A DNA stretch of 64,000 nt from Lelliottia wanjuensis (GCF_030238365.1 NZ_JASSOT010000066.1:1-64000); one strand, 5' to 3'. Positions 41,307 through 52,373 are shown, numbered from the stretch's first letter. Program-made: numbers and translations. The notes: generated by a model not told the origin, from the letters alone.

Positions 41307-41318
41307 CCAGGCTTATCA

Positions 41319-41335
41319 TGCACCCAAAACGGGCA
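41319..41335 (-). promoter_or_regulatory. Candidate NtrC site upstream of argT
   Basis: TGCACCCAAAACGGGCA matches ten of the twelve key positions of the NtrC consensus TGCACC-N5-GGTGCA. It sits about 220 bases before the predicted argT transcription start, within the range used by enhancer sites. No strong second site was found nearby, so confidence is limited. Confidence 0.4.
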
Positions 41336-41340
41336 ACGGG

Positions 41341-41910
41341 TTATGCGCCCTGCCAGCGGGCGAAGAGATCTTCCGGCAGGTCGATGTCAAACTGATCCAG
41401 TACGCGATTGACCGTCTGGTTAATCACGTCGTCCAGCGTTTGCGGGCGATGATAAAACGCCGGCACCGGCGGCATAATCACCGCGCCCAGTTCCGCCGCC
41501 TGGGTCATCAGGCGCAAATGACCGAGATGCAGCGGCGTTTCACGCACGCACAGCACCAGGGTGCGGCGCTCTTTCAGCACCACGTCAGCGGCGCGCGTCA
41601 CCAGCGTGTCCGTATAGCTGTTCACGATGCCGGAGAGCGTTTTGATGGAGCACGGCAGGATAACCATCCCGGCGGTTTTAAACGAGCCTGAGGAGATGCT
41701 GGCGGCGATGTCGCGGGCATCGTGCACCACGTCGGCCAGGGCCTGAACGTCGCGCAGGGAAAAATCGGTTTCGAGGGAGAGGGTCTGACGCGCCGCCTGG
41801 CTCATCACCAGATGGGTTTGGACATCCGCCACGTCGCGCAGTACTTCCAGCAGTCGTACGCCGTAAATGGCGCCGCTGGCACCGGAGATCCCTACAATGA
41901 GTTGTTTCAT
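41341..41910 (-). CDS. ubiX: Flavin prenyltransferase UbiX
   Basis: This enzyme makes prenylated FMN, the cofactor used by the UbiD decarboxylase in ubiquinone synthesis. The Rossmann-like N-terminus IVGISGASGAIYGVRLL (residues 4-20) and the FMN- and prenyl-phosphate-binding stretches SSGSFKTAGMVILPCS and RETPLHLGHL are intact. The start is ATG 41910 (MKQLIVG), giving 189 residues as in E. coli. The frame continues 26 codons upstream without a match. It lies 89 bases after purF, which it probably follows in one transcript. Confidence 0.95.
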   Translation of the reverse strand: MKQLIVGISGASGAIYGVRLLEVLRDVADVQTHLVMSQAARQTLSLETDFSLRDVQALADVVHDARDIAASISSGSFKTAGMVILPCSIKTLSGIVNSYTDTLVTRAADVVLKERRTLVLCVRETPLHLGHLRLMTQAAELGAVIMPPVPAFYHRPQTLDDVINQTVNRVLDQFDIDLPEDLFARWQGA

Positions 41911-41968
41911 GATTTCGCCCTTACTTGCATCTCGGGCAGACTTTGCAGGATTTTGCGGGGAGTTGCAA

Positions 41969-41988
41969 GTGAGGGCGCCCGCCCTCAC
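41969..41988 (-). other. Hairpin between purF and ubiX
   Basis: GTGAGGGC (41969-41976) pairs with GCCCTCAC (41981-41988), loop GCCC, an 8-bp stem in the purF-ubiX gap. It has no U tract on the minus strand, so it is more likely a stabilising or pausing structure than a terminator. Confidence 0.5.
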
Positions 41989-41999
41989 CTGCCGAAGAC

Positions 42000-43517
<1,518 letters not shown>

Positions 43518-43552
43518 TCGTCTTTTCCTCGTTAAGCCACATCTCAAAGTGA

Positions 43553-44041
43553 TTACACTTTGGGCAAGAAACTCGACGAGCTTTGCAGATAGTCAAAGAA
43601 CCATCTGATGATGAAGCTGAACTGTGGAATCAGCTGGGACTTGCTCCAGTCTTCACTTTTTGAAAACCCGGTAAAGGTATCAAGGAAGAACAGAATCGCT
43701 GCCACGATCAGCGCGCCTCGCAGCGCACCAAAACAGATCCCCAGTACCCTGTCCGTTCCTGACAGACCGGTTTTCTCGACCAGCTGACCTATCACGTAGT
43801 TCACGATAGCGCCGACGAGAAGCGTCGCGACAAACAGCACCGCGATGGCGATTCCATTTCGGACCAGTTCATCTTCAAAGCCCGTGAACCAGACAGACAG
43901 GTAAGTGTAGTAATGACTGGCGACAAAGAAAGCACAACCCCATGTCACCAGCGATAACGCTTCACGAACAAAGCCACGGATCAGGCTAACCAGACAGGAA
44001 AAACCTATCACCGCAATGATGGCGTAATCAATCCAGACCAT
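43553..44041 (-). CDS. cvpA: Colicin V production protein CvpA
   Basis: This is a 162-residue inner-membrane protein with about four transmembrane helices. It is needed for colicin V production in E. coli and later linked to resistance against bile salts and other envelope stress. The start is at ATG 44041 (MVWIDYAII). The protein is first in the cvpA-purF(-ubiX) unit, and the PurR operator lies about 60 bases upstream. Its biochemical role is unknown. Confidence 0.93.
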   Translation of the reverse strand: MVWIDYAIIAVIGFSCLVSLIRGFVREALSLVTWGCAFFVASHYYTYLSVWFTGFEDELVRNGIAIAVLFVATLLVGAIVNYVIGQLVEKTGLSGTDRVLGICFGALRGALIVAAILFFLDTFTGFSKSEDWSKSQLIPQFSFIIRWFFDYLQSSSSFLPKV

Positions 44042-44098
44042 ATGTGTCCCACGATTAAACGCCCTGTCATCCAGTTCGGGGCGAATTCTAACAGAAAA

Positions 44099-44114
44099 AG
44101 AAAACGTTTGCGTA
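44099..44114 (-). promoter_or_regulatory. PurR operator upstream of cvpA-purF
   Basis: The minus strand reads TACGCAAACGTTTTCT at 44099-44114, a near-perfect match to the 16-bp PurR consensus ACGCAAACGTTTTCNT. It sits about 60 bases before the cvpA start, the known control site of this purine operon in E. coli. Confidence 0.88.
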
Positions 44115-44138
44115 GGGATTTCCTTCCCGCGCGTAAAT

Positions 44139-44168
44139 AAAAAAGGCGCTGAAAAAATGCTCAACGCC
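44139..44168 (-). terminator. dedD terminator
   Basis: An 8-bp stem with one G-U pair (44145-44152 with 44161-44168, GGCGCTGA/TCAACGCC) is followed on the minus strand by six U residues. It lies past the complex repeat and just before the cvpA promoter, so it should end the accD-folC-dedD transcripts. Confidence 0.8.
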
Positions 44169-44212
44169 GTCGGCCTTGTTGCCTTATCTGGCAATCTGGC
44201 GCACGCGATTTT

Positions 44213-44359
44213 CCCCTCACCCCGGCCCTCTCCCCAAAGGGGCGAGGGAGAAAAGACCGCTCCGAGCAGTCCTCTTTCCCCGTAGGAGCGAGGGGGAACA
44301 TACCGCTCCGATCGGTCCCCTCTCCCCTATGGGGAGAGGGTTAGGGTTAGGGTGAGGGG
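44213..44359. repeat. Compound repeat with tandem and inverted units
   Basis: The ends form a perfect 10-bp inverted repeat (CCCCTCACCC at 44213-44222 and GGGTGAGGGG at 44350-44359). Between them lie about two and a half tandem units of roughly 45 bases (44226-44270, 44271-44316, 44317-44340), each with CCTCTCCCC-like pyrimidine runs, purine runs and an ACCGCTCCGA block. The left end shares a 21-base block with the single element at 57019-57039. Confidence 0.75.
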
Positions 44360-44371
44360 AGTAAGCGCCTA

Positions 44372-45067
44372 TCAGTTCGCGCTATAATTCATCACCACAC
44401 CGCTCAGCCCGGAGATCTGCTTCAGCTCGCCAAGCGACCCTTTCAGCTTATCTTTCGAGGCGTCCGGGCCGACCAGAATGCGGGTAATTTTACCCTGTAC
44501 CGGCGTCGAAGGTGAAGTGTAAACCCGATATCCTGCCCCGCGGAGTTTACCCACCACTTCATTGACTTTATCGGCATTTTTCAACGCCCCAAGCTGCACC
44601 ACGTACGCTTTACCGGTCGGCGCAGGTTTCTCTTCCTGAACCGGTTTTTCCGGCGGCGCTTCTGCCGCGGCGGCGATCTGCTCGCTGGCTTTATCGCGCT
44701 GCGGTTTCGGCTGGGGTTTGTCCGCCGGTTTTGCGGCAGGCTTAGGCTGCACGACCGGTTCCGGAACTGGGTCCAGTTCGCCGGTGTTGCTTGCCGTCAA
44801 ACGAGAGGGATCGAGCGACGGTGCCGCCGCATCTCCGGCACGCACCTCTTCTGCCGCCCCTTCCGGAGGCTGAGCAGGCAGCGCCTGCGTGGCCGCAGGC
44901 AGCATGTCGGGCTCGTCGCGATCGCCGGGTTTCGGCACCAGCGGGATCGCCGCGAACTCATCCTGATAATGTTTTTTCTGCCCGTCGAGCAGTCCCGGGA
45001 GGATAATCACTCCCAGCGCAACCAGCACAATGGTTCCTGTTAAACGGTTCTGAAACTTACTTGCCAC
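44372..45067 (-). CDS. dedD: Cell division protein DedD (SPOR domain)
   Basis: This is a bitopic inner-membrane protein that goes to the septal ring, where its SPOR domain binds denuded glycan strands. It has 231 residues, longer than the usual 220 because of the linker. One membrane helix lies at about residues 9-26. The linker (80-150) is rich in Pro, Ala and Lys. The SPOR domain occupies about 152-228 (KAYVVQLGALKNADKVNEVV). It overlaps the folC stop by 11 bases, and the complex repeat and terminator follow it. Confidence 0.93.
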   Translation of the reverse strand: MASKFQNRLTGTIVLVALGVIILPGLLDGQKKHYQDEFAAIPLVPKPGDRDEPDMLPAATQALPAQPPEGAAEEVRAGDAAAPSLDPSRLTASNTGELDPVPEPVVQPKPAAKPADKPQPKPQRDKASEQIAAAAEAPPEKPVQEEKPAPTGKAYVVQLGALKNADKVNEVVGKLRGAGYRVYTSPSTPVQGKITRILVGPDASKDKLKGSLGELKQISGLSGVVMNYSAN

Positions 45068-46325
45068 CGGTTCTCCCCGCCTCCATCACTTCCATGACAT
45101 GCGCTACGGTGTGGAACGATCCACACACCAGCACGGTATCTTCAGGTTTAGCATCCGCCATCGCGGCGTGCCATGCCAGCGCCACGTTTTCATAAGCTTC
45201 GCCCTGCGCGAGATGTTCCATCAACTGTTCGGCAGAGGCGCCCCGTGGGCCTTCCAGTGGAGCACAATACCAGCAATCGACGACACTCTCCATGCAGGCC
45301 AGCGTGCCAGCAATATCTTTATCATGAAGCATACCGATAACCGCCAGCACTCGCCCGGTTTTTGGCAGGGATTTGAGACGTTCTGCGAGGTAGGCCGCGG
45401 CATGGGGATTGTGCGCCACGTCCAGGATCAGACGCGGAGACTCGCTGACAATCTGAAAACGTCCCGGCAGGAGCGCATTCTGAATACCGTCACGGATCGC
45501 CTGTTCGCTCACCGACAGTCCGCTGGCGCGAATGGCCGCCAGCGCGGTAGCGGCGTTCGGCTGCGGAACCTGCGGCAACGGCAGATTATCCAGCACGCCC
45601 TGGGCGTCGCTAAAGCGCCAGCCCTCAGCCGACACCTCATACTGCCAGTCAACGCCGCGGCGCATCAGATGCGCCCCCTTCTCCTGCGCCACATCGGCGA
45701 TGGTGTGCGGCATATCCGGCTCACCCACCACGGCAGGTTTGTTGGCGCGGAAAACGCCCGCTTTTTCGCGACCAATGCTTTCGCGGTCTGGCCCCAGCCA
45801 GTCCGTATGATCCAGCGCGATGCTGGTCACAACGGCGACGTCGGCATCGACCATGTTAGTGGCGTCCAGGCGCCCGCCTAAACCGACTTCGAGGATCACC
45901 ACGTCCAGCTGTGCCTGTTTGAACAGCCACAGGGCGGAGAGCGTGCCGTACTCAAAATAGGAGAGCGAAATCTCACCGCGCGCGGCTTCGATTTCCGCAA
46001 AAGAGGCGGTGTGCGCCGATTCCGGCAACTCGGTATTCTGCACGCGCACGCGCTCGGTGTAGCGCACCAGATGCGGAGAACTGTAAACGCCCACCTTGTA
46101 ACCGGCGGCCATCAGCATCGATTCGAGTGTGCGGCAGGTGGTGCCTTTGCCGTTGGTTCCCGCTACGGTAAAGACGAATGGCGCGGGCTTGAGGACATCT
46201 AAACGCGCAGCGACCTGGCTAACGCGGTGCAGTCCCATATCGATGGTTTTACTGTGCAGATTTTCCAGATAAGAAAGCCACGTGACCAGGGGTGACGTGG
46301 CTTGAGGAATCATTTGTTTTTCCAT
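45057..46325 (-). CDS. folC: Dihydrofolate/folylpolyglutamate synthase
   Basis: This bifunctional enzyme adds glutamate to dihydropteroate to make dihydrofolate, then extends folate polyglutamates. The ATP-binding loop AGTNGKGTTC is at residues 55-64, with EVGLGGRLDATNMV near 145 and VAHNPHAAAYL near 310, all characteristic of the Mur-ligase-like family. The ATG at 46325 (MEKQMIPQ) gives 422 residues, equal to E. coli. An upstream ATG at 46340 would add five. No strong ribosome binding site distinguishes the two. Confidence 0.95.
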   Translation of the reverse strand: MEKQMIPQATSPLVTWLSYLENLHSKTIDMGLHRVSQVAARLDVLKPAPFVFTVAGTNGKGTTCRTLESMLMAAGYKVGVYSSPHLVRYTERVRVQNTELPESAHTASFAEIEAARGEISLSYFEYGTLSALWLFKQAQLDVVILEVGLGGRLDATNMVDADVAVVTSIALDHTDWLGPDRESIGREKAGVFRANKPAVVGEPDMPHTIADVAQEKGAHLMRRGVDWQYEVSAEGWRFSDAQGVLDNLPLPQVPQPNAATALAAIRASGLSVSEQAIRDGIQNALLPGRFQIVSESPRLILDVAHNPHAAAYLAERLKSLPKTGRVLAVIGMLHDKDIAGTLACMESVVDCWYCAPLEGPRGASAEQLMEHLAQGEAYENVALAWHAAMADAKPEDTVLVCGSFHTVAHVMEVMEAGRTGGK

Positions 46326-46355
46326 GATACGCACTTTCATTTTAGGTTAGAAAGC

Positions 46356-46387
46356 AAAAGGGCAGCGCCGTCTGGCCCTGCCCTTTT
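46356..46387 (-). terminator. accD terminator-like hairpin
   Basis: A 10-bp stem (46356-46365 with 46378-46387, AAAAGGGCAG/CTGCCCTTTT) with a 12-base loop follows the accD stop by 7 bases. The U run on the minus strand is part of the stem (CCCTTTT). Read-through into folC, as in E. coli, is likely. Confidence 0.7.
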
Positions 46388-46394
46388 TGAGTTA

Positions 46395-47300
46395 TCAGGC
46401 TTCGGGTTCCTGATGCGGCACGACCACGCCTTCACGCGGCTCGTCCGGACTTGGCGACGGCAGATTCATCAGCTTCGCCAGGATGCTTGCCAGTTTCAGG
46501 CGCATTTCCGGGCGGCGAACGATCATGTCGATAGCGCCTTTTTCGATCAGGAATTCACTGCGCTGGAAGCCCGGCGGCAGTTTCTCACGCACGGTCTGTT
46601 CGATAACGCGTGGACCGGCAAAGCCGATCAGCGCTTTCGGTTCAGCGATGTTCAGATCGCCCAGCATCGCAAAGCTCGCCGATACGCCGCCCATGGTAGG
46701 GTCGGTGAGAACAGAGATGTACGGCAGACCGCGTTCCTGCATTTTGCCCAGCGCTGCAGAGGTTTTCGCCATCTGCATCAGGGACATCAGTGCTTCCTGC
46801 ATACGTGCACCGCCGGAGGCGGAGAAGCAGATCAGCGGGCAGTTGTCTTCCAGCGCCTGCTCAACGGCACGGATGAAACGCGCACCGACGACAGAACCCA
46901 TTGAGCCGCCCATAAAGGAGAACTCAAAGGCCACAGCGACAACCGGCATCTCGTGCAGGGTGCCTTTCATCACGATCAGCGCGTCTTTCTCGCCGGTCTC
47001 TTTCTGAGCAGAAGCCAGTCTGTCTTTGTATTTCTTGGAGTCACGGAACTTCAGCACATCTTTTGGCTCAAGTTCGCTACCCAGTTCAACCATTGAACCT
47101 TCATCCAGCAGGCTATGCAGGCGATTACGCGCCGACATACGCATGTGGTGGTCACACTTCGGGCACACCTCAAGATTGCGTTCCAGCTCAGCGCGGTACA
47201 AGACCTGGCCGCAGCTGTCACACTTGGTCCACACCCCTTCAGGAATACTTGCCTTACGGGTTGGGGCTATGTTGCTTTTAATTCGTTCAATCCAGCTCAT
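46395..47300 (-). CDS. accD: Acetyl-CoA carboxylase carboxyltransferase subunit beta
   Basis: With AccA this forms the carboxyltransferase of acetyl-CoA carboxylase, which makes malonyl-CoA for fatty acid synthesis. The zinc ribbon is clear, with Cys27, Cys30, Cys46 and Cys49 (CDSC ... CPKC). The crotonase-fold domain follows, with [18 protein letters not shown] near 161-178 and [16 protein letters not shown] near 200. The ATG at 47300 (MSWIERIK) gives 301 residues. The C-terminus is slightly shorter than the 304 of E. coli. Confidence 0.97.
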   Translation of the reverse strand: MSWIERIKSNIAPTRKASIPEGVWTKCDSCGQVLYRAELERNLEVCPKCDHHMRMSARNRLHSLLDEGSMVELGSELEPKDVLKFRDSKKYKDRLASAQKETGEKDALIVMKGTLHEMPVVAVAFEFSFMGGSMGSVVGARFIRAVEQALEDNCPLICFSASGGARMQEALMSLMQMAKTSAALGKMQERGLPYISVLTDPTMGGVSASFAMLGDLNIAEPKALIGFAGPRVIEQTVREKLPPGFQRSEFLIEKGAIDMIVRRPEMRLKLASILAKLMNLPSPSPDEPREGVVVPHQEPEA

Positions 47301-47454
47301 TGATAACCTTTCTGCCTGAACCTGGTCGTATGCCAGTTTTGCTGTAAGCGGCGCATAATGCCATTTTTGCCACAAACAGACCATGAATGTTGCACATTAA
47401 AACATAACAGCCCGAAACTTTGGATAAAAAAGTGGTCGAACCGCAAATGCGTAC

Positions 47455-48114
47455 TTACTTCGCTTGCTTTGCCGCCGCACGTTTATGACGAATAATTTCG
47501 ACAACGCCCGGCAGGATTGAGAGCACAATAATGGCAACAATCAGTAACTTAAGATTTTCCTGCACGATCGGCAGATCGCCAAACAGGTAGCCCGCGTAGG
47601 TAAACAGCAGCACCCACAGCAGCGCACCAATCACGTTATACGCCGCGAAATGACGATAGGACATATGTCCCATTCCCGCCACAAAGGGGGCAAACGTACG
47701 GACGATCGGCACAAAACGCGCCAGAATGATGGTTTTGCCACCATGACGTTCATAGAACGCGTGCGTTTTGTCTAAATAGCTGCGACGGAAAATCTTAGAG
47801 TTCGGATTACTGAACAGCCGTTCACCGAATACCCGCCCAATAGTGTAGTTCACCGCATCGCCCACAATAGCCGCAATGATCATCAGCACCACCATCAGGT
47901 GGACGTTGAGATCGTTGGTCGGCAAAGCAGAAAGCGCGCCCGCGACAAACAGCAGGGAATCGCCCGGCAAAAACGGCGTGACGACCAGACCGGTTTCACA
48001 GAACAAAATCAGGAACAGAATGGCATACACCCAGACGCCGTACTGCGCGACCAGCTCCGCCAGATGAACATCGATATGCAGGATGAAATCGATGAGAAAA
48101 CGTATTAAGTCCAT
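47455..48114 (-). CDS. dedA: DedA-family inner-membrane protein
   Basis: This is a member of the DedA/VTT family of membrane proteins involved in envelope lipid handling and membrane potential. The family includes undecaprenyl-phosphate flippases, but the role of DedA itself is not settled. It has 219 residues and about five membrane segments. The motif [23 protein letters not shown] near residue 131 contains the conserved basic residues. It lies 32 bases after truA, and accD begins 154 bases beyond its stop. Confidence 0.93.
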   Translation of the reverse strand: MDLIRFLIDFILHIDVHLAELVAQYGVWVYAILFLILFCETGLVVTPFLPGDSLLFVAGALSALPTNDLNVHLMVVLMIIAAIVGDAVNYTIGRVFGERLFSNPNSKIFRRSYLDKTHAFYERHGGKTIILARFVPIVRTFAPFVAGMGHMSYRHFAAYNVIGALLWVLLFTYAGYLFGDLPIVQENLKLLIVAIIVLSILPGVVEIIRHKRAAAKQAK

Positions 48115-48146
48115 ATTGTCTAAGCCTTAATTGAATTGCAACTGCG

Positions 48147-48959
48147 TTAGTCCGCTAAAAATAGCGGGCCCATTGGCGGTTTTGGAAGGTCAAAGCGATC
48201 CGGATAATCTACCGATACCAGATACAGCCCTTCCGCCTTCGCCGTTGCTGCCGCAAGCGTTCTGTCCTTCGCTGCCAGCAGTTCTGCAATCCAGCTCTCC
48301 GGCTGGTGTCCGGCGCCTACTTCCATCAGGCTGCCCACAATATTCCGCACCATATGATGTACAAAGGCATTGGCTTTGATATCCACCACCACATACGCGC
48401 CATAACGACTGACGGTAATGTGCATCACGTTTCGCCACGGCGTGCGCGACTGGCACTGGACCGCGCGAAACGAGGTAAAGTCATTTTCACCGAGCAGATG
48501 CTGCGCGGCACGATGCATACGATCGGCATCCAGCGGCTCATAAAAATGAGTCACGCCCTGGCTTAACACTGCCGGACGCAGACGCTGATTGTAGATAACG
48601 TAGCGGTAACGACGGGCCGTGGCGCTGAAACGCGCGTGAAAATCATCCGGCACATCTTTCACCCAGCGCACCGCGATGTCACCAGGCAAATTCGCATTTA
48701 CGCCCAGTGTCCACGCCGCATCTTTACGCACCGCGGTGGTTTCGAAATGCACCACCTGGCCCGTACCGTGTACGCCTGCATCGGTACGACCGGCGCACAG
48801 CACACCGATCGGTTCGTTCGCCACCTGAGAGAGCGCTTTCTCCAGCTTTTCCTGGACGCTGCGCACTTCATTCTGACGCTGCCAGCCATAATATTTGCTG
48901 CCGTCGTACTCAATCCCGAGGGCAATTCTATGCACTGGCTTGTGTTCCACTTCAGACAT
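48147..48959 (-). CDS. truA: tRNA pseudouridine synthase A
   Basis: This enzyme makes pseudouridine at positions 38-40 in the anticodon arm of several tRNAs. The catalytic Asp60 is in [16 protein letters not shown], and the rest of the fold follows, with [10 protein letters not shown] near 112 and [17 protein letters not shown] near 202. The length of 270 is normal. It lies 2 bases after usg, so the two are co-transcribed. Confidence 0.97.
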   Translation of the reverse strand: MSEVEHKPVHRIALGIEYDGSKYYGWQRQNEVRSVQEKLEKALSQVANEPIGVLCAGRTDAGVHGTGQVVHFETTAVRKDAAWTLGVNANLPGDIAVRWVKDVPDDFHARFSATARRYRYVIYNQRLRPAVLSQGVTHFYEPLDADRMHRAAQHLLGENDFTSFRAVQCQSRTPWRNVMHITVSRYGAYVVVDIKANAFVHHMVRNIVGSLMEVGAGHQPESWIAELLAAKDRTLAAATAKAEGLYLVSVDYPDRFDLPKPPMGPLFLAD

Positions 48960-48961
48960 CC

Positions 48962-49972
48962 TTACAGATACTCCTGCACCAGCTTCTCAGCGATTTTGAC
49001 CGCCATCAGCGCGCCGCCGAAACGTACGTTGTCCGCCACAGACCAGAACTGCACCTGCTCAGGCATGCCGTAGTCGTTACGCACGCAGCCCACGGAGAGA
49101 CGCGCGTTGCCTGTCGCATCGCCAACCTGAGTTGGGAAATCGGTCTCTTCGCTCAGAGAGATATCTTCGCCGCGCTCGAACGCATAGCGCGCTTCTTCCG
49201 CCGCCAGCGGACGCAGGGCTTCGAAGTTCACCATCTGCGCGTGGCCATAGAAGACCGGCGCACGCACGCAGGTGGCGGAGATAATCAGACCGTCATCCTG
49301 CAGAATTTTGCGGGTCTCATCGACGATGCGGCGCTCTTCACGCACGCTGCCTTCGCGATCGGCCAGCATCGGCATCAAGTTGAAAGCTAACTGGCGACCA
49401 AAGAAATCGTCATCGTCGACCGGAATTCCGTTCAGCAGTTTCGCGCTCTGCCCTGCCAATGCATCGACCGCTTTTTTACCCTGCGCAGAGACAGAGAGCA
49501 GGCTGGTGACGGTAATACGTGACAAGCCGCCGTCGTCGATCAGCGGTTTCAGCGCCGTCAGCAGCTGGCTGGTCAGGCTGTCCGGGACAGCGATAATATT
49601 ACGGTTGCGGTAGTCGGCGAGCACAAACGGGTTAACGTCCGGCACCACCAGCGGCACGTCCGGCTCGAGCGAAAAGAGACCGCTTAGGTCGATCACCAGA
49701 CAACCGGCGTTGGCCGCTTCTTCCGCGTAAGCGGCTGAAGCTTCAGTGCCCGCCGCAAAGAACGCCAGTTGGGCCTGCGTCCAGTCAAACTCCGCAACGT
49801 CCTGCGCGCGAACGGTTTTACCTTCGTAGCGCAGGGAGGTCCCGGCGCTTTCCGCGCGCGCCAGGGCATAAACTTCTCCCACCGGGAACTGACGTTCCGC
49901 AAGTGTTTCGAGCAGGGCTTCGCCCACAGCGCCAGTGGCACCCAGTACGGCAATATTCCAGCCTTCAGACAT
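48962..49972 (-). CDS. usg: Aspartate-semialdehyde dehydrogenase-like protein Usg
   Basis: The protein has the fold of aspartate-semialdehyde dehydrogenase, with the NADP loop [14 protein letters not shown] at 10-23, but probably not its activity. The catalytic Cys (in the family pattern NPNCST) is replaced: here the stretch reads [10 protein letters not shown] near residue 128. The function is unknown. E. coli Usg shows the same change, so this is a family trait rather than a local mutation. Length 336. It lies between pdxB and truA. Confidence 0.93.
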   Translation of the reverse strand: MSEGWNIAVLGATGAVGEALLETLAERQFPVGEVYALARAESAGTSLRYEGKTVRAQDVAEFDWTQAQLAFFAAGTEASAAYAEEAANAGCLVIDLSGLFSLEPDVPLVVPDVNPFVLADYRNRNIIAVPDSLTSQLLTALKPLIDDGGLSRITVTSLLSVSAQGKKAVDALAGQSAKLLNGIPVDDDDFFGRQLAFNLMPMLADREGSVREERRIVDETRKILQDDGLIISATCVRAPVFYGHAQMVNFEALRPLAAEEARYAFERGEDISLSEETDFPTQVGDATGNARLSVGCVRNDYGMPEQVQFWSVADNVRFGGALMAVKIAEKLVQEYL

Positions 49973-50038
49973 GGTGGTTTACTCCAGAAATGAAACAGCT
50001 CCCGGCCAGATTATCCGGCAGGGAGCATTAAGAAGACA

Positions 50039-51175
50039 TTAACGCGCCGGGTTATGCGTGGCATTAAAACCCAGTTGATTCAGTAACGCTGCCGCATCGG
50101 CATCGTCACAGATGACATACAGGGAGGACCACTCGCGGCGCTCAAGGTAATTCTTGCGCAGTTTGTCGAATTCACCCGGAATGCCCGCCACTTTTCGCAG
50201 CAGCGCGTCATCGCGGCGCACATCATACACTAAATGCACCAGCCTTTTTAGCGAAGACTCATCGAGCGGGCCGTGCAGCGTAATGCGGCCAAATTCCGGC
50301 GCGGGCAGCAGGGAATCGAGCGAAACCTGCTGGGCCTGACCGATAAAAGCGCTATAGGCTTCAAAGACCTGCGTCGTGCCGCGCGCTTTACCTTCCAGCG
50401 TATAGCCCGCGATGTGCGCCGTGGCGACATCGACGTGGTTCAGCAGTGCGACGTTGAGATCCGGCTCTGGCTCCCAGACGTCCAGCACCACGCTCAGATC
50501 CTGCCAGGCTTCCAGACAGGTCAGCAGCGCCGCGTTGTCGACAACCGGCCCACGGCAGGCATTTATCAGAATAGTGCCAGGCTTCAGGCGGCGAATAAAC
50601 GCCTCATCGGCCAGATGCAGGGATTTGTACGGGCCGTCTTTGAACAGCGGCGTATGGAAGGTGATCACATCCGCCTGCTCGACCAGTTCATCAAGGGTGC
50701 GGAAGTCGCCTTCATCACCGCGATCGGCACGCGGCGGATCGCACAGCAGCGTGCGGATGCCGAGCGCTTCGAGACGCTTCTGTAAACGTCCGCCGACGTT
50801 ACCCACACCGACAATGCCGACCGTGCGGTCTTTCAGTGCAAAGCCGTCGCGCTCACCCAGCATCAGTAAAGAGGAGAAGACGTATTCCACGACCGCAATC
50901 GCATTGCAGCCCGGTGCTGCTGAAAATCCGATACCCGCCTGCGCCAGCCAGGCATCATCCACGTGATCGGTTCCTGCCGTCGCCGTGCCGACAAATTTAA
51001 CGCTTTTGCCCGACAGCAGCGTCTCATTCACTTTTGTCACCGAGCGCACCATCAGCGCGTCAGCATCATCCAGTTCCGCCAGCGGGATCGGGCGACCGGG
51101 AACAGCCTTAACGTCACCCAGGCGGCTAAACAGCTCACGGGCGTAAGGCATATTTTCATCAACGAGGATTTTCAC
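50039..51175 (-). CDS. pdxB: Erythronate-4-phosphate dehydrogenase
   Basis: This enzyme is part of pyridoxal-5'-phosphate synthesis and oxidises 4-phosphoerythronate. It belongs to the D-2-hydroxyacid dehydrogenases. The Rossmann motif [18 protein letters not shown] is at about residues 117-134. The substrate-binding and catalytic Arg/Glu/His pattern is present ([13 protein letters not shown] near 206). The C-terminal dimerisation domain (about 285-378) is complete. Length 378, as in E. coli. It is divergent from flk. Confidence 0.95.
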   Translation of the reverse strand: MKILVDENMPYARELFSRLGDVKAVPGRPIPLAELDDADALMVRSVTKVNETLLSGKSVKFVGTATAGTDHVDDAWLAQAGIGFSAAPGCNAIAVVEYVFSSLLMLGERDGFALKDRTVGIVGVGNVGGRLQKRLEALGIRTLLCDPPRADRGDEGDFRTLDELVEQADVITFHTPLFKDGPYKSLHLADEAFIRRLKPGTILINACRGPVVDNAALLTCLEAWQDLSVVLDVWEPEPDLNVALLNHVDVATAHIAGYTLEGKARGTTQVFEAYSAFIGQAQQVSLDSLLPAPEFGRITLHGPLDESSLKRLVHLVYDVRRDDALLRKVAGIPGEFDKLRKNYLERREWSSLYVICDDADAAALLNQLGFNATHNPAR

Positions 51176-51292
51176 GACAGAGTACCTGTTTGAGAGGAAG
51201 AAAACCTGCCAAGTGTGCCATAATCTCGCCGCCAGGCATACCCGATCGCTTTGCCTGGTTCACGGTGAGTAATGACTTTAAGGATTTTGACG

Positions 51293-52297
51293 ATGCAGCC
51301 CATTTCAGGTACGCCGCCGCGCCCTCCGGGTGAAGGCCCCGTAACACCTTCCGCCATTGGCGAACAGCCGTTATCGACGATGCAGCGCACGGTGCTGGAG
51401 CGTCTGATCACCCGTCTGGTTGCGTTGACCTCGCAGCAGAGCGCGGAAGTGTGGGCGGGAATGAAACATGACCTCGGGCTGAAAAACGAGTCCCCGCTGC
51501 TGTCGCGCCATTTTCCTGCTGCCGAGCAAAACCTGAATCTGCGCCTGAACACCGCGCAGCAAAATCACACCACCCGCCAGGTGGTGTCGCAGCTGACCGA
51601 GCTGTTAGGTCAGGGGAATAACCGTCAGGCGGTGAGTGAGTTTATTCGTCAGCAATTTGGTCAGACGACGCTGAGCCAGCTCACGCCGGACCAGCTGAAA
51701 ACCGTGCTGACACTGTTGCAAAGTAATCAGCTGTCGATTCCGCAGCCGCAGCAGCGCCCCGCCACCGAGCGTCCGCTGCAGCCTGCCGAGCATAATACGC
51801 TCAAGCAGATGGTTACCCGACTGGCGGCCGCCACGGGCGAATCGAATAAGCTTATCTGGCAGTCGATGCTGGAGCTGTCCGGCGTGAAGGCCGGCGAGCT
51901 GATCCCGGCGAAACAGTTTACCCATCTGGTGACCTGGCTGCAGGCGCGCCAGACGCTGAGCACGCAAACCGCGCCCACGCTGCATACCCTGCAGGCGGCG
52001 CTCAAGCAGCCGCTGGAGCCCCGTGAATTTGAAGCGGTGCGTGATTACGCCCAGCAGACCTGGCAGGCGACGCCGCAAACGGTGCTGACCACCGCCCAGG
52101 TTCAGGATTTGCTCAATCAGATCTTTATCCGCCGCGCCGAACCTGAAAGTGGCGTGCCGGAAGCGCGCAACATTCAGCCGATTTACAGTCCGCTGTTTGC
52201 CCCGGTGGTGGACACGATAAAATCGATCTCCGCACGTCCTGGGCTGATGATTATTGCGCTGATGGTTGCGCTGGCATTGTTCTGGCTGGTTATCTAA
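51293..52297 (+). CDS. flk: Flagellar regulator Flk
   Basis: In Salmonella this inner-membrane protein helps prevent early secretion of the anti-sigma factor FlgM into the periplasm during flagellar assembly. It is mostly cytoplasmic, with a Pro-rich start (MQPISGTPPRPPGEG), a Gln-rich middle and a single C-terminal helix (GLMIIALMVALALFWLVI). The start at 51293 (334 residues) follows TAAGGATTTTGACG. An upstream ATG at 51272 is also possible. It is more divergent from E. coli than its neighbours. Confidence 0.9.
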   Translation: MQPISGTPPRPPGEGPVTPSAIGEQPLSTMQRTVLERLITRLVALTSQQSAEVWAGMKHDLGLKNESPLLSRHFPAAEQNLNLRLNTAQQNHTTRQVVSQLTELLGQGNNRQAVSEFIRQQFGQTTLSQLTPDQLKTVLTLLQSNQLSIPQPQQRPATERPLQPAEHNTLKQMVTRLAAATGESNKLIWQSMLELSGVKAGELIPAKQFTHLVTWLQARQTLSTQTAPTLHTLQAALKQPLEPREFEAVRDYAQQTWQATPQTVLTTAQVQDLLNQIFIRRAEPESGVPEARNIQPIYSPLFAPVVDTIKSISARPGLMIIALMVALALFWLVI

Positions 52298-52302
52298 TTT
52301 TT

Positions 52303-52366
52303 GCCGGATGGCGGCTACGAATTAACGGGTTTTGTAGGTCGGGTAAGGCGCAGCCGCCACCCGACA
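52303..52366. repeat. REP elements after flk
   Basis: A full REP lies at 52334-52365 and a partial opposed copy at 52303-52318, between the convergent flk and yfcJ. Confidence 0.75.
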
Positions 52367-52373
52367 AGCCCCT

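Larger units (their letters stand above)
44042..44371. other. cvpA-dedD gap with regulatory and repeat structures
   Basis: This 330-base gap has no gene. From the cvpA side it holds the PurR box, the dedD terminator and a complex repeat at 44213-44359. The repeat lies immediately behind the dedD stop codon, so it is part of that transcript until the terminator. Confidence 0.7.

Noticed and set aside
44341-44352. Telomere-like TTAGGG repeats
   Set aside because: Only two copies occur and they belong to the purine-rich arm of the compound repeat at 44213-44359. They have no telomeric meaning in a bacterium.
46302-46904. Frame opposite accD near folC
   Set aside because: It is antisense to accD and folC and has no independent support.
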